DNA of 64,000 nucleotides, taken from positions 310,001 through 374,000 of the forward strand of contig NZ_QJHK01000002.1 of NCBI RefSeq assembly GCF_003202435.1, in the 5' to 3' direction. Shown here piece after piece: positions 8,730 through 16,582 of this stretch; the first letter of the stretch is position 1, and each line of letters opens with the position of its first letter. Position numbers and translations under genes: made by a program. This DNA is from Flavobacterium cheongpyeongense (GTDB lineage: Bacteria; Bacteroidota; Bacteroidia; Flavobacteriales; Flavobacteriaceae). A model generated the notes under the pieces. It was given only the letters and a program-made list of their open reading frames with translations, made no database searches and was not told the origin of the DNA.

Positions 8730-8934
8730 TTTATGATTGTTAAGTCTGTCTTTTAAAATTACTTTCGTCAGCCTTTGAAAAAAAATCTGTTGCATTTTAA
8801 ACAAATATAACAAAACCATATGTCATAACACGATTTTTCGTCATATTTAAACATACTCGATATCATCAAAATTCCACACTAATATCTGAAAATAAGCCGT
8901 TTAAAAAAAACAAAATTATTCTTAACAATCCCGA

Positions 8935-9083
8935 TCGTTTCATTGAAGCCGCCTCTTGAAATTCTTATGAGCCAGTCTCGAAAAACCTGTAAAGAAGCAG
9001 AATAAAGTAATCTAACTCAACACGAGTTCCTTTTTTGGCTCTGCGACCCTACACAAAACTCTGGCTGTTGTGTGGGTGGCATT
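8935..9083 (-). repeat. Family-C intergenic repeat, diverged copy
   Basis: It shares 'gcctcttgaaattcttat', 'tcgaaaa' and the '..caacacg..' block with the copy at 20.96-21.10 kb and more distantly with 17.56-17.71 kb. It begins right after the stop of the MoaF-like gene (minus-strand TGCCACCCACACAACAGC). No domain V was found here. The remaining 8730-8934 shows no gene. Confidence 0.5.
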
Positions 9084-9085
9084 TT

Positions 9086-9523
9086 TTAGTTTATAAATTC
9101 AAATTTTCCATCAACAAACATTGAAGTCCTTTTGCCCCGTTGACTTTTTTCGTCTGCAAAACTCCAAAATGCTTTAACCGTTCCTGCTTTTGTATCTATG
9201 ATTTGACTTACCGTCCAACCGTCCTTTTCTATCCAATTTAGAAAGTGTAAGTTGTCTGTAAGTTTTTTGTAATACATTTTTTCATACCCCTCAACAACTA
9301 TTCCTTCTTTGCTAGTTGTTTTCCAGTGTAAAGTACTGTCATTTAAATAGTTTACCTCTGCTATCATTTCAGGAAATGTAATTTTCCCCTTTTTTCCAAC
9401 TAATAATTGTTGTAATTCAGTTAGTCTTTCGGTGTTCTGAGTTTGCAAATTGGTTTCTTGCTTTGAATTATTACATGAAGTAATTATCAATGAAATAGCG
9501 ATAAAATAAAATAATGTTTTCAT
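9086..9523 (-). CDS. MoaF-like (calycin fold) lipoprotein
   Basis: 145 residues with a lipoprotein signal (lipobox LIITSC, Cys17). A compact all-beta domain follows: GKKGKITFPEMIAEVNYL, STLHWKTTSKEGIVVEGYEKMYYKKL, LHFLNWIEKDGWTVSQIID, VKAFWSFAD. The central W-E-x-DG-x-x-V strand resembles MoaF/lipocalin-like ligand-binding proteins. It is the last gene of a probable doxX-VOC-ferredoxin-MoaF operon (40 bp after the ferredoxin). The ligand is unknown and the family assignment is moderate. Confidence 0.6.
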   Translation of the reverse strand: MKTLFYFIAISLIITSCNNSKQETNLQTQNTERLTELQQLLVGKKGKITFPEMIAEVNYLNDSTLHWKTTSKEGIVVEGYEKMYYKKLTDNLHFLNWIEKDGWTVSQIIDTKAGTVKAFWSFADEKSQRGKRTSMFVDGKFEFIN

Positions 9524-9563
9524 TCTATATTTTCTAAGTTTTTACTAGGGTGCTAAAGGTTAT

Positions 9564-9875
9564 TTATTTATTGTTAGCGTTTATATGTTTTGTCAATTTT
9601 ATTGCTTTTTCGGGGCAAGCCTGAACACAAAGCCCACAAGAATGACATTGATCTGGATTGATAACGTAAGCTTTTTGTTTAAAGAAAAACGTTTTGATTT
9701 GTCCTTTTAAATTAAGTTTTTCTTTATCTTCTTTAGTAATGGGGTGCATTTCAAAAACATTATAGGGACATACTACAACACAGTCTTTTTTTCCGCCACA
9801 ACTATTAAAATTTACTACTGGGTATACCTTTCCTGCTTCCTCTTTACAATGATTATTTAATTCTTTTTTTACCAT
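9564..9875 (-). CDS. Ferredoxin-like 2x[4Fe-4S]/[3Fe-4S] protein
   Basis: 103 residues. The second cluster motif is complete (CHSCGLCVQACP, then EKAIKL). The first reads CGGKKDCVVVCPYNVFEM, so the usual second Cys of CxxCxxCxxxCP is Lys. This could give a 3Fe-4S centre, as in dicluster ferredoxins with a 'CxxxxxCxxxCP' first motif. A ~30-residue insertion separates the motifs. It probably transfers electrons in the cytosol. The start is 3 bp after the stop of the VOC gene, so the two are tightly coupled. Confidence 0.85.
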   Translation of the reverse strand: MVKKELNNHCKEEAGKVYPVVNFNSCGGKKDCVVVCPYNVFEMHPITKEDKEKLNLKGQIKTFFFKQKAYVINPDQCHSCGLCVQACPEKAIKLTKHINANNK

Positions 9876-9878
9876 TTT

Positions 9879-10841
9879 CTATACCGATTTTAAACAAATT
9901 AAATTTCCTGTCGGGTCATTTAACCAAAAGCTGTCATTTTCTTTTTTAGCATTCGGAAATTTTGTAATTACACTTTCCAATTTTTCTTTTGACTGAAATA
10001 CTAGATTGAAATAGTATAACCCTGCATTTTCTTTTGATGCTGTTGGTTTATTTTTTCCATGCCAGGTATTCATTGCAATACGATGTTTGAAGTTACTTTC
10101 CATCCCTACATCTGCATAATTAAATTGTGGTATATGGTTGAATTGCGAAAAACCTAATTGTTTGTAAAATTCATTAGTAGTTTCAAGGTTGGAAACATAA
10201 AAATGAAAATGCCCTATTTTAGTGTCCTGATGAACAATACCTTCTACATTTTTATTGTCTAATTCGCTTAGAACCAAATCGAGGTCTAATACATCAGACG
10301 GACTATGCAGTTTTCCGTTTGTATCTTCTACCCATAAGCCATTTTCTGTTAAAATACGTTTGTATCTTTCTGGGGTTTCTAAGGTAAATTCAATGGTTAT
10401 TCCGTCAGGATCAGCCAAATAAACGGATTTTGACATTGTATGGTCTGTTGGTGAAAACTGATAATTGTTATTAATCAGCCGTTGTACCATTCTTGAAAAT
10501 TCTTTTTTGTTTGGGGCATGTATTGCTACGTGGTACAAACCGCTATAACCGTTCATAAATGGTTTGTTCGCTTTTTGATGCACCACAATTAGTGTTTTAT
10601 CTTCTGTACCCAATTCCGCTGTGTTTTCAGTAGTATTTCTTAGTTTTAAGCCAGCAATAGTAGTCCAGAAAGAGATAGATTTTTCTAGTTTGGTATTATT
10701 TAAATGAACCGCACCAAATGAGGCGAAATCAACGGTATCGTTTGTAAAAAGGTTTTCCATTTGTGTATCAAATGGAAAACCTTTGGTTGATGCTACTATT
10801 GACATTCCAATAATGTTTTTAATGAATTGTTTTCTTTTCAT
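9879..10841 (-). CDS. Twin-domain VOC (glyoxalase/extradiol dioxygenase) family protein
   Basis: 320 residues. The N-terminal ~25 residues (KRKQFIKNIIGMSIVAS) look like a short hydrophobic leader or anchor. Two vicinal-oxygen-chelate domains follow. The first spans ~38-160 (GAVHLNNTKLEKSISFW, GLYHVAIH, DPDGITIEF). The second spans ~208-318 (IGHFHFYVSNLETTNEFY, HRIAMNTWHG, NDPTGNLICLKS). The arrangement resembles CatE-type catechol-2,3-dioxygenase-like proteins, with His and Glu metal ligands visible in domain 1. The substrate is unknown. It lies between doxX and the ferredoxin with 3-15 bp gaps, suggesting a redox or quinone/aldehyde detoxification unit. Confidence 0.8.
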   Translation of the reverse strand: MKRKQFIKNIIGMSIVASTKGFPFDTQMENLFTNDTVDFASFGAVHLNNTKLEKSISFWTTIAGLKLRNTTENTAELGTEDKTLIVVHQKANKPFMNGYSGLYHVAIHAPNKKEFSRMVQRLINNNYQFSPTDHTMSKSVYLADPDGITIEFTLETPERYKRILTENGLWVEDTNGKLHSPSDVLDLDLVLSELDNKNVEGIVHQDTKIGHFHFYVSNLETTNEFYKQLGFSQFNHIPQFNYADVGMESNFKHRIAMNTWHGKNKPTASKENAGLYYFNLVFQSKEKLESVITKFPNAKKENDSFWLNDPTGNLICLKSV

Positions 10842-10855
10842 TTATAAAATAAATG

Positions 10856-11263
10856 TTAGTTTTTGGGTAAAATTGGTGCTTTTTTTGTTCTGCCCCAAGC
10901 TACGAAAGCTGCTAAAATCAAGAAGAAAATATTCATCCCAATCAATGATGCTTCACCTCTTGAAATATGAAAAATTGAAGCTAAAATCATTAATGCAATT
11001 GTACCATAAGCAGCAAAAATAGTTAAGCGGGGTTGCATTCTAAATGCTGTTGGCAAAATAATGCCTAATCCACCTAATAAATCGATAAGACCTGTGAATT
11101 TCAATAGATCAGGGTTGTCTTTTGCCCAAGGCAACATTTTTGCAGTTTCTTCAATCGGTAGAAGTAATTTTGCATATGCGCCCCAAATTAATGTTAATGA
11201 AATTAGTGCTTGCGCTACCCATAATGTAATGTTTAGCCACTTTGGTGAAGTCGAATTTGTCAT
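10856..11263 (-). CDS. DoxX-family membrane protein
   Basis: 135 residues with four helices (residues ~10-30, 52-70, 77-95, 103-122) and DoxX-type motifs: LWVAQALISLTLIWGAYAKL, then GLIDLLGGLGIILPTAFRM. Family members are subunits or relatives of quinone-linked oxidoreductases. It is the first gene of the operon with VOC, ferredoxin and MoaF-like genes. Two FNR-type boxes and a GATCTTTG -7-like box lie directly upstream. Regulation by the adjacent Crp/Fnr protein (11378-11962) is a reasonable inference. Confidence 0.85.
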   Translation of the reverse strand: MTNSTSPKWLNITLWVAQALISLTLIWGAYAKLLLPIEETAKMLPWAKDNPDLLKFTGLIDLLGGLGIILPTAFRMQPRLTIFAAYGTIALMILASIFHISRGEASLIGMNIFFLILAAFVAWGRTKKAPILPKN

Positions 11264-11321
11264 TTTGCTATTTTTTTAAAATTGATAATGCAAAGATCCT
11301 AATACGAATTCTTTCAGAAAG

Positions 11322-11335
11322 ATGATGTAAATCAA
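11322..11335 (-). promoter_or_regulatory. FNR-type box, proximal
   Basis: Minus-strand TTGATTTACATCAT matches TTGATnnnnATCAA at 9 of 10 positions. It is centred ~37 bp upstream of the -7-like box GATCTTTG (11291-11298), i.e. near -43 of the expected start of transcription, a typical class II activator position. Confidence 0.6.
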
Positions 11336-11344
11336 AAAAAAACG

Positions 11345-11358
11345 TTGATTTAGATCAA
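11345..11358 (-). promoter_or_regulatory. FNR-type box, distal (perfect)
   Basis: TTGATTTAGATCAA is a perfect match to the Crp/Fnr-family FNR consensus TTGATnnnnATCAA and is centred 23 bp from the proximal box (two helical turns). It lies between the regulator stop (11378) and the doxX start (11263). Confidence 0.7.
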
Positions 11359-11377
11359 CATTTTTTAGATAAGAACG

Positions 11378-11962
11378 TTATTTCTTTGAAGAGTTGCTAC
11401 GAATGCGACTAATTGTCTCTTTGGTCATCCCTAAATAAGAGGCAATGATATGTTTTGGAAACCGCTGAAAAAATTCAGGATAGGTGTTTTGCAACTCATC
11501 TAACTTTTGCTCAGCCGTAAATGTTTGAGAAGAATGCAGTCGCTTCATCAATTGAAAAGATTGTCTTTCTGTCAATGATTGATTTAATTCAGAATAAAAA
11601 GAAAGTTTACTAAGTATATTCACAAAATCGTCTTTTGTAATTACTAACAATTCGGAGTCCTCGTATGCGTCAATATAATAAGGTGTTGGCGTGCCTATCA
11701 TAAAACTTTCCTTATCACCAGCCCACCAATTTTCGATATAGAGTTCCAAAATATTTTCTTTCCCAGAATTGTCTATTGTATACTTTTTTAAAGCACCTTT
11801 TACAACAAATGCTGCAATTTTGCATACCTCTCCACTTTGAATTAAGTATTGATGTTTACGCAACTTCTTTGTATGAAAAACTTCCGAAAGTAAACTAATG
11901 TCGCTTTCAGTTAGTTTGTTGTTAATTTTACTGTTTATATGTTGTATCAGTATGTCTATCAT
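11378..11962 (-). CDS. Crp/Fnr-family transcriptional regulator
   Basis: 194 residues from the preferred ATG at 11962. The open frame extends to 12010, but those 16 residues are translated intergenic repeat. An N-terminal cNMP-binding-like domain (KLRKHQYLIQSGEVCKIAAF, then GKENILELYIENWWAG) is followed by a long helix and a C-terminal winged helix (HIIASYLGMTKETISRIRS). The recognition helix carries E-x-x-S-R, the FNR-type reader of TTGAT half-sites. Two such boxes lie just downstream, ahead of doxX. Only one Cys is present, so it is not an Fe-S FNR. Confidence 0.85.
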   Translation of the reverse strand: MIDILIQHINSKINNKLTESDISLLSEVFHTKKLRKHQYLIQSGEVCKIAAFVVKGALKKYTIDNSGKENILELYIENWWAGDKESFMIGTPTPYYIDAYEDSELLVITKDDFVNILSKLSFYSELNQSLTERQSFQLMKRLHSSQTFTAEQKLDELQNTYPEFFQRFPKHIIASYLGMTKETISRIRSNSSKK

Positions 11963-11986
11963 TTTTGAATGCCTGCTGTTAAAGTT

Positions 11987-12281
11987 GCCACTAATGTCAG
12001 TTTGTCTCAAAACCGCCGTATTTATCGTTTTGAGCGTAAATATAATTGATTTAAACTGTAAAAAAATAACTTCCTGTGAAAAGTAGTCTGGTACGCTGAC
12101 CTAAAACAGAGCGGTAAAAGCCTATAAAATGAGTTGTATAAACACGAAAAAACAATGCCAGTGCGTACGTGCCCCACACAGTCGGTGGTGTACTCAGGTT
12201 TTTATTGGTTTTCGTGAATATAAATATTTGAGAGCCTTACTCTTTTCCTTTTGGGGCGGAACTGTCTACTCTATTGGTGGC
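11987..12281 (-). repeat. Family-A long intergenic repeat (attC-like)
   Basis: The outer ends pair as minus-strand GCCACCAAT... and ...ATTAGTGGC, continuing imperfectly as AGACAGTTCCGCC with GGCGGTTTTGAGACAAACT. The right half (11987-12090) matches the other family-A copies ('tttaaactgtaaaaaaataactt'). The left half holds a second hairpin with CACGAAAACCAAT / ATTGTTTTTTCGTG arms (12148-12221) shared with 12.9 kb and partly with 17.5 kb. It separates the gene at 12322 from the Crp/Fnr gene. The small frames inside it are translated repeat. Confidence 0.7.
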
Positions 12282-12321
12282 TGTATTTTTAAGTTTTTCA
12301 TAGCAAAAAACATTAAAGTTA

Positions 12322-12795
12322 TCAAGCCTTTTTTAAGTCATTAATTTTTTTTAAAAGAAGAATAAGCGTCGTGCATCCAAGTAAGGGAGTAGCCAAAACA
12401 GCAGTCCAGAATCCACCTAAATTATAAAGGAAAAAAATCGGTGCCCAAACACTCATATATTCAACTGTTCCCTTTTCCAAACTTTTCAAGTCTATGTATG
12501 TCCAAACTGATAAGATAAAAAATGCAGGTATTCCAATTAAAAGGATTTTTTTGTAATATGATATTTTTTCAGTTGTTGAAGCATCTGTAGAAGGTGCGAA
12601 AACTCTATCTTCTTCTCTTGTGATTTTTAGTTCTCTAAAACACAAGTAAGATTTGTATGATAATAACAAAAGCAAAGCAAGTCCAAAAACAAGTCCGAAT
12701 TGGTCAATCTCTTGAAATGCAAAAATTATTAAAAGTGCAAAAATCGCTATGTTATAGCTCCAACCACGAATAAGTAAATATCGCCTTTTGTCCAT
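12322..12795 (-). CDS. Four-helix membrane protein of unknown function
   Basis: 157 residues with hydrophobic segments at ~12-28, 33-50, 82-102 and 118-150. A charged cytosolic loop (RELKITREEDRVFAPSTDASTTEK) lies between helices 2 and 3. I do not recognise the family. It is a single-gene unit between two family-A repeats, with no hairpin terminator of its own, as expected for a cassette-like gene. Confidence 0.6.
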   Translation of the reverse strand: MDKRRYLLIRGWSYNIAIFALLIIFAFQEIDQFGLVFGLALLLLLSYKSYLCFRELKITREEDRVFAPSTDASTTEKISYYKKILLIGIPAFFILSVWTYIDLKSLEKGTVEYMSVWAPIFFLYNLGGFWTAVLATPLLGCTTLILLLKKINDLKKA

Positions 12796-12842
12796 TTTTT
12801 ATCTTGTTAGGTTAAATTTTCATTTAAGGTGTTACAAATATA

Positions 12843-13045
12843 GCCACCAACGTCAGTTTGTCTTAAAACCTATGTTTATTGTTATTTTTGAGCAAATATA
12901 GTTGTATAAACACGAAAAAAAATGCCAGTGCGTACGTGCCCCATACACTCGGTGGTGTACTCAGGTTTTTATTGGTTTTCGTGAATATAAATATTTGAGA
13001 GGCGCACTCTATTCTATTTGGGGTGGAGTCGTCTACTCGATTAGC
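12843..13045 (-). repeat. Family-A long intergenic repeat (attC-like)
   Basis: The ends are minus-strand GCTAATCGAGTAGACGACTCC and ...GACAAACTGACGTTGGTGGC. It contains the same CACGAAAA/TTTTCGTG hairpin block as 11987-12281 but lacks part of the 'tttaaactgcaaaaaaataactt' segment. It starts within 20 bp of the stop of the gene at 13057. An open frame over 12863-13069 is only translated repeat. Confidence 0.7.
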
Positions 13046-13056
13046 AACAGTTAACA

Positions 13057-13527
13057 TTAGCACCCACATGAGTAACTTAGGATTATTTTATCTTTCAACT
13101 CTTTAATTTCAAGATAACAACCTGCATCACCATCTTCTTTTGGTTGATAATTCGTTTTCGATTTATTCCACTTGCTATAATCATTTTTAAAAAACCATTC
13201 AATGAATTTAATAACATCGTTTTTTGAATAATTTGGAAATATAATTTCTGCTTCAGTACCAGCCTCAGAACATGAATTTTTTTTCAATTTAATTCCCGTT
13301 TTAAATTGATATTCTTTTGCGCAAACATCTTTTGAGTCATTAAATCTTTTTAAGATGTGTTCGGATTTCTTTCCAAGATATTTTGTAAAATATTTCTCTT
13401 CGAAATCGCCTGAGTATATGGTTCTCTCAATAAATGACTTTGTAGGAATCGGCAATTTATTTATCTGCCCTGATAAAATTAGACAGCGAAATAATAGAAT
13501 TATGGCTATTAATGCAGTTTTTTTCAT
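13057..13527 (-). CDS. Secreted or periplasmic protein of unknown function
   Basis: 156 residues. The N-terminus is a probable Sec signal (MKKTALIAIILLFRCLILSGQI). The mature part has several Cys (CAKEYQF, KKNSCSEAG, CYLEIKEL, and SYSCGC at the very end) that could form disulfides, plus NDVIKFIEWFFKNDYSKW. No family was recognised. It is a single-gene unit flanked by a family-B repeat upstream and a family-A repeat directly after the stop. Confidence 0.6.
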   Translation of the reverse strand: MKKTALIAIILLFRCLILSGQINKLPIPTKSFIERTIYSGDFEEKYFTKYLGKKSEHILKRFNDSKDVCAKEYQFKTGIKLKKNSCSEAGTEAEIIFPNYSKNDVIKFIEWFFKNDYSKWNKSKTNYQPKEDGDAGCYLEIKELKDKIILSYSCGC

Positions 13528-13543
13528 GAATTGGTAATGTTTT

Positions 13544-13680
13544 TGTAATACACGCAGTTTTGGACTAAATTAATCCAATTATTCGGATTTGCCACAATAG
13601 AGGAAGTAAATTATACCAAATGCAAAACCAACTTCAAATTAATTATAATACCTAAATTACTTGTAGTGTCTGTAACAGAA
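13544..13680 (-). repeat. Family-B intergenic repeat (attC-like), diverged
   Basis: Minus-strand ends TGTTACAGACACTACAAG and (reverse of the right arm) TGTAATACACGCAGTTTT pair imperfectly. The core 'aagttggttttgcatttggt ... ggcaaatccgaataat ... ttaatttagtcc' matches the copies at 15.7, 18.9 and 23.0 kb. It lies just after the stop at 13697 and ends 17 bp before the next start (13527). Confidence 0.65.
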
Positions 13681-13696
13681 GTGTTTTTTTTATAAT

Positions 13697-14575
13697 CTAG
13701 TTGTTATAAGGCGTTAAATGTAAAATATTTTTTTTCCAATCTATTGTTAATAGATAATCTTCAAAAAAAGCATTTCCAATCAAAGAGGCAACACCTTTTT
13801 CTAACGACAATGATTGATTGTACAGTTCGATTTCTCCAATTTTAATTTTATCAATAGGAAACTTTTGTTTTAACTCTTCTGGGTTAGTAGCCTTTTTTTG
13901 ATCCAAATTTTCAATAAACGAAGTGTTTGCCGTAAATTTTCCACTGGAACCCAAATCAAAAATAAATTTATATGTTTTAGTGTTTATTTGTGTATCTATA
14001 TAACCAAGTCCCCAATTTTGATTCTTCATTGTAACTATTTGTGATGTTTTTGGAATATCAAATTTATTCGTTTTGTCGCTAATACGAATTACACTTTTTT
14101 TGTAATCAATTTGCCAATTTGCTTTTCGCATTAAATTATTTCCTATTATTCCACTTATTTTTATAGTTTCATAATTTGGTTTGATCAAAGATAAATCTTG
14201 AAGCATTCCGTAAGTTTTTTCAAAACTCACATTTGAAATTGAAATATTGGATAATTCAATTAAGCGAACTTTTTGAGTAGAAACAGAACTTCCTGATAAC
14301 TCAATTTCTTTTTTTAATGTATAGCTTATCTCTTTTGAGATGTCTTGGTCAATAGCACTTATTTCATAACCTGTGTCAAAAAGAAAATTATATTTTTTAT
14401 CAGAAATAAGTACTTCAATAAAAATATGTTTTCCAATATAACTAAATGGTATTTCAACTAAATAATCTTTTTCGTTTACAAAACCACTTTTTGCAATTTG
14501 TTTTCTATTTTGAGAGAAACAATTCGTTTGTGTTAAAAATAGAATAGATAAAATCAGTATTATTTTTTGCTGCAT
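13697..14575 (-). CDS. Retropepsin-like aspartic protease family protein
   Basis: 292 residues from the preferred ATG at 14575 (MQQKIILILSILFLTQTNCFSQ is a signal peptide; the frame upstream to 14620 is repeat sequence). Two pepsin/retropepsin-like halves follow. The first has NFLFDTGYEISAID, the active-site DTG. The second has KFIFDLGSSGKFTAN, where the second Asp is followed by Leu-Gly rather than Thr-Gly. Each half has downstream 'GIIGNNLM' / 'SLIGNAFFEDYLLTIDWK' hydrophobic-glycine strands. Probably a periplasmic aspartyl protease-like protein; activity is uncertain given DLG. Single-gene unit in the array. Confidence 0.7.
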   Translation of the reverse strand: MQQKIILILSILFLTQTNCFSQNRKQIAKSGFVNEKDYLVEIPFSYIGKHIFIEVLISDKKYNFLFDTGYEISAIDQDISKEISYTLKKEIELSGSSVSTQKVRLIELSNISISNVSFEKTYGMLQDLSLIKPNYETIKISGIIGNNLMRKANWQIDYKKSVIRISDKTNKFDIPKTSQIVTMKNQNWGLGYIDTQINTKTYKFIFDLGSSGKFTANTSFIENLDQKKATNPEELKQKFPIDKIKIGEIELYNQSLSLEKGVASLIGNAFFEDYLLTIDWKKNILHLTPYNN

Positions 14576-14599
14576 AGTCTCTGTTTCTTTAATATTTAT

Positions 14600-14733
14600 G
14601 CCAACATCAGTTTCTCTCAAAACCTCCGTTTTTCATTATTTTTAGGGTAAATATAGTTGATTTAAACTGCAAAAAAATAACTTTCGGTGCAAAGTAATCT
14701 GGTAAGCATCCCAAAAAATGAGTTGTATAAACA
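14600..14733 (-). repeat. Family-A intergenic repeat (attC-like)
   Basis: Minus strand: ...GTTATTTTTTTGCAGTTTAAATC... and GGAGGTTTTGAGAGAAACTG, ending in GATGTTGGC at the start of the next gene. It is closely similar to 16453-16571 and 17328-17529. The adjoining 14734-15002 (about 270 bp) has no gene; a short TTGAAC/GTTCAA dyad near 14770-14800 is the only structure I see. Confidence 0.65.
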
Positions 14734-15002
14734 CTATAAAATATTAGCAGTACTTACAAGTGCAGTTTGAACTCATTTGGATCAATCTGGTTCAAGTGTC
14801 GATCTAATTTGCAACTAGTCTCTATTTAGTTGTAAAAACTAAATCAAAGTGTTTTCAACTGCTTTTAGATAATTACTACTTAGTAAAACGCATTAAAAAC
14901 CTTTTATATCAGTAGACCGAAAAAGACACTTACCACAAAAGTGATGCAAAACACTAAAAAAGATAGTTAAAATAATTTCCCTACCATGTTAAAACATATC
15001 AA

Positions 15003-15515
15003 TTAATTATAAATTAGCAGTAAATAAAAAAATATTATTGTCAAAAAAGCATTAGATAAAAAAATATTTTGAAAACCATTTTCAGATAAAGAAGAATTGA
15101 ATTTAAGCAATAGTATACTAATAATTGATGTTGCACATAATCCTATTGCAATGTATAAACAAGCTCCATTTAATCCTGACATCAACTCTTCTGAATATTC
15201 TTTATTAATTGTTTTTATATTGCTAATATTCTGAAAAATATAACTTTCACTAATAATGATTTCATTTTCTTCTATATAAGTTTTACTCAGAGAAAATTCA
15301 TATCCTTTTTTAGTATAATATTTATATCCAAGAAATTCTTTAGAATTACTAGTACTAAATTTACCTCGTCTGCTTATTATAATTTTGCTATATTCTGTGA
15401 TTTGATCATTGATTTGTTTTTGTGGGATTAAAAATTGATCGATCGCAAATAGGATAAATATAATTGGAATTAAAATCAATATTTTTAACGTTATTTCTGA
15501 ATATTTTTCTTTCAC
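15003..15515 (-). CDS. Membrane protein of unknown function
   Basis: 170 residues. One N-terminal helix (ILILIPIIFILFAIDQFLIP), a ~75-residue extracytoplasmic Ser/Lys/Glu-rich domain, then two C-terminal helices (LYIAIGLCATSIISILLL and FLSNAFLTIIFFYLLLIYN). No family was recognised. Very low GC. It is an isolated single-gene unit of the array. Confidence 0.5.
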   Translation of the reverse strand: MKEKYSEITLKILILIPIIFILFAIDQFLIPQKQINDQITEYSKIIISRRGKFSTSNSKEFLGYKYYTKKGYEFSLSKTYIEENEIIISESYIFQNISNIKTINKEYSEELMSGLNGACLYIAIGLCATSIISILLLKFNSSLSENGFQNIFLSNAFLTIIFFYLLLIYN

Positions 15516-15575
15516 TGATTATTTTAGATTTAATATATTTGACTTGAGATCTCCACTGTTACTGTAAACTAATGA

Positions 15576-15686
15576 CTAACGGTTGTCTGTGAAAAAACTA
15601 AAAATGATACTCTTAAAATCGGCATTATGAAATTTTTTCTCCGAAAGGTATCCAAATAGTTTCTCTTTTTGACTTAGTTTTTTCAT
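15576..15686 (-). CDS. Possible 36-residue small protein
   Basis: Start ATG at 15686, stop at 15576. The frame begins MKKLSQKEKLFGYLSEKKF and ends IIFSFFTDNR. It occupies the space between a family-B repeat core (15710-15817) and a boundary-like CGTTAG at 15575-15581. It could be a minimal cassette gene or chance. No family was recognised. Confidence 0.25.
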   Translation of the reverse strand: MKKLSQKEKLFGYLSEKKFHNADFKSIIFSFFTDNR

Positions 15687-15709
15687 AGCCTGATATTCTT
15701 GTAATCAGC

Positions 15710-15817
15710 GGGTTTGGGACTAAATTAAGCCCATTCTCCGGATTTGCCAAATCATCCCAAGTACAAAACCAACTTTTGATTAAGCCAATTGCACAAATCC
15801 GTTGTAGCTTTTAGCGG
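15710..15817 (-). repeat. Family-B intergenic repeat (attC-like)
   Basis: Its core is near-identical to 18.9 and 23.0 kb ('gtttgggactaaattaagcc', 'cattctccggatttgcc', 'gtacaaaaccaactt'). On the minus strand it begins CCGCTAAAAGCTACAACGG right after the gene stop at 15836. The matching outer right arm may lie at 15575-15590 (CAACCGTTAG), with the 36-codon frame in between. Confidence 0.65.
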
Positions 15818-15835
15818 ATGGACTTATTCTTATTT

Positions 15836-16432
15836 TTAGTAAATTTTGGTCAATAAAATTATTCCGTAAATCCAAAAATTATATAAGATTGTGTATGTAA
15901 ATCCGTAAAATATGCTCCTTTCAATATTCCCACTACATCCTGAAGACTTTTTAAATATCAATCTCAATGCTCTGAAAAAAATCCAATATAACATTCCCAA
16001 GAACACTAATATTGATAACCAAATTATTGTTCCAAGTGCAAAAAACAGATAGCTAATAATAATCGTAGCTAAAATCCACAAAATTATACTTATTATTATT
16101 CCACCAAATCCTTCTCCAATTTCTGGCATAGAATGTCCGAAACCACCGTCAGCATTCATCTCTTTTAAAAAGTTCAGTTTTTTAGAGTCAAAATTATCCG
16201 TTAATTTTCCTAAACTATCTTTAAGTTTAGTTCCGTTATATAAACTAATTGTAATAAAAAGAAAAAAAGCGATTGAAAGAATTGAGGTTGAAATCAAAGA
16301 GTTTTCTATAACTGTTTTGTGTTTTCCAATTCCATAAAACCAAACACTTAAGATTGTAATTACAATACTAATTAATGATATTGTAAATATTTTTTTTGAA
16401 TCAATTAATCTTCTTCTGTTTGGTATTTTCAT
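15836..16432 (-). CDS. Membrane protein of unknown function
   Basis: 198 residues from the preferred ATG at 16432 (MKIPNRRRLIDSKK); the open frame to 16468 is translated repeat. Helices lie at ~16-33, 42-62, 105-150 (two adjoining, LWILATIIISYLFFALGTIIWL and LVFLGMLYWIFF) and the C-terminus (FYGFTYTILYNFWIYGIILL). A Gly-rich loop (GGFGHSMPEIGEGFGG) precedes the third helix. No family was recognised. Single-gene unit between family-A and family-B repeats. Confidence 0.55.
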   Translation of the reverse strand: MKIPNRRRLIDSKKIFTISLISIVITILSVWFYGIGKHKTVIENSLISTSILSIAFFLFITISLYNGTKLKDSLGKLTDNFDSKKLNFLKEMNADGGFGHSMPEIGEGFGGIIISIILWILATIIISYLFFALGTIIWLSILVFLGMLYWIFFRALRLIFKKSSGCSGNIERSIFYGFTYTILYNFWIYGIILLTKIY

Positions 16433-16452
16433 TTTCAACCGCGATTTTTTTA

Positions 16453-16571
16453 GCCTAACAGTTAACATCAGTTTCTCTCAAAACCTCCATTTTTATTATT
16501 TTGAACGTAAATATAGTTGATTTAAACTACAAAAAAATAACTTTCGGTAAAAAGTAGTTTGGTGTGTTAGC
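16453..16571 (-). repeat. Family-A intergenic repeat, shortest intact copy (attC-like)
   Basis: On the minus strand it runs from AGCTAACACACC to GATGTTAACTGTTAGGC. The two arms pair imperfectly along the full length: GCTAACACA with TGATGTTAAC; CTACTTTTTACC with GGTTTTGAGAG; TTATTTTTTTG with CAAAATAATAA. That leaves a ~26-nt terminal loop. The final GTTAGGC fits the integron core-site consensus GTTRRRY. It lies between two gene units with ~10 bp to each, as an attC site would. Confidence 0.7.
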
Positions 16572-16582
16572 TGGAGCCTTTT

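Noticed and set aside
8730-8819. N-terminal extension of the VIT1-type transporter
   Set aside because: The 30 upstream residues do not match the family, while MITIDNYLDSHYIHRSNWLR at 8729 does.
12129-12344. Plus-strand 71-codon frame
   Set aside because: It is translated from family-A repeat sequence; the equivalent frame in the copy at 12.9 kb is broken.
12863-13069. Minus-strand 68-codon frame
   Set aside because: It lies wholly within a family-A repeat and overlaps the 3' end of a better gene; not protein-like.
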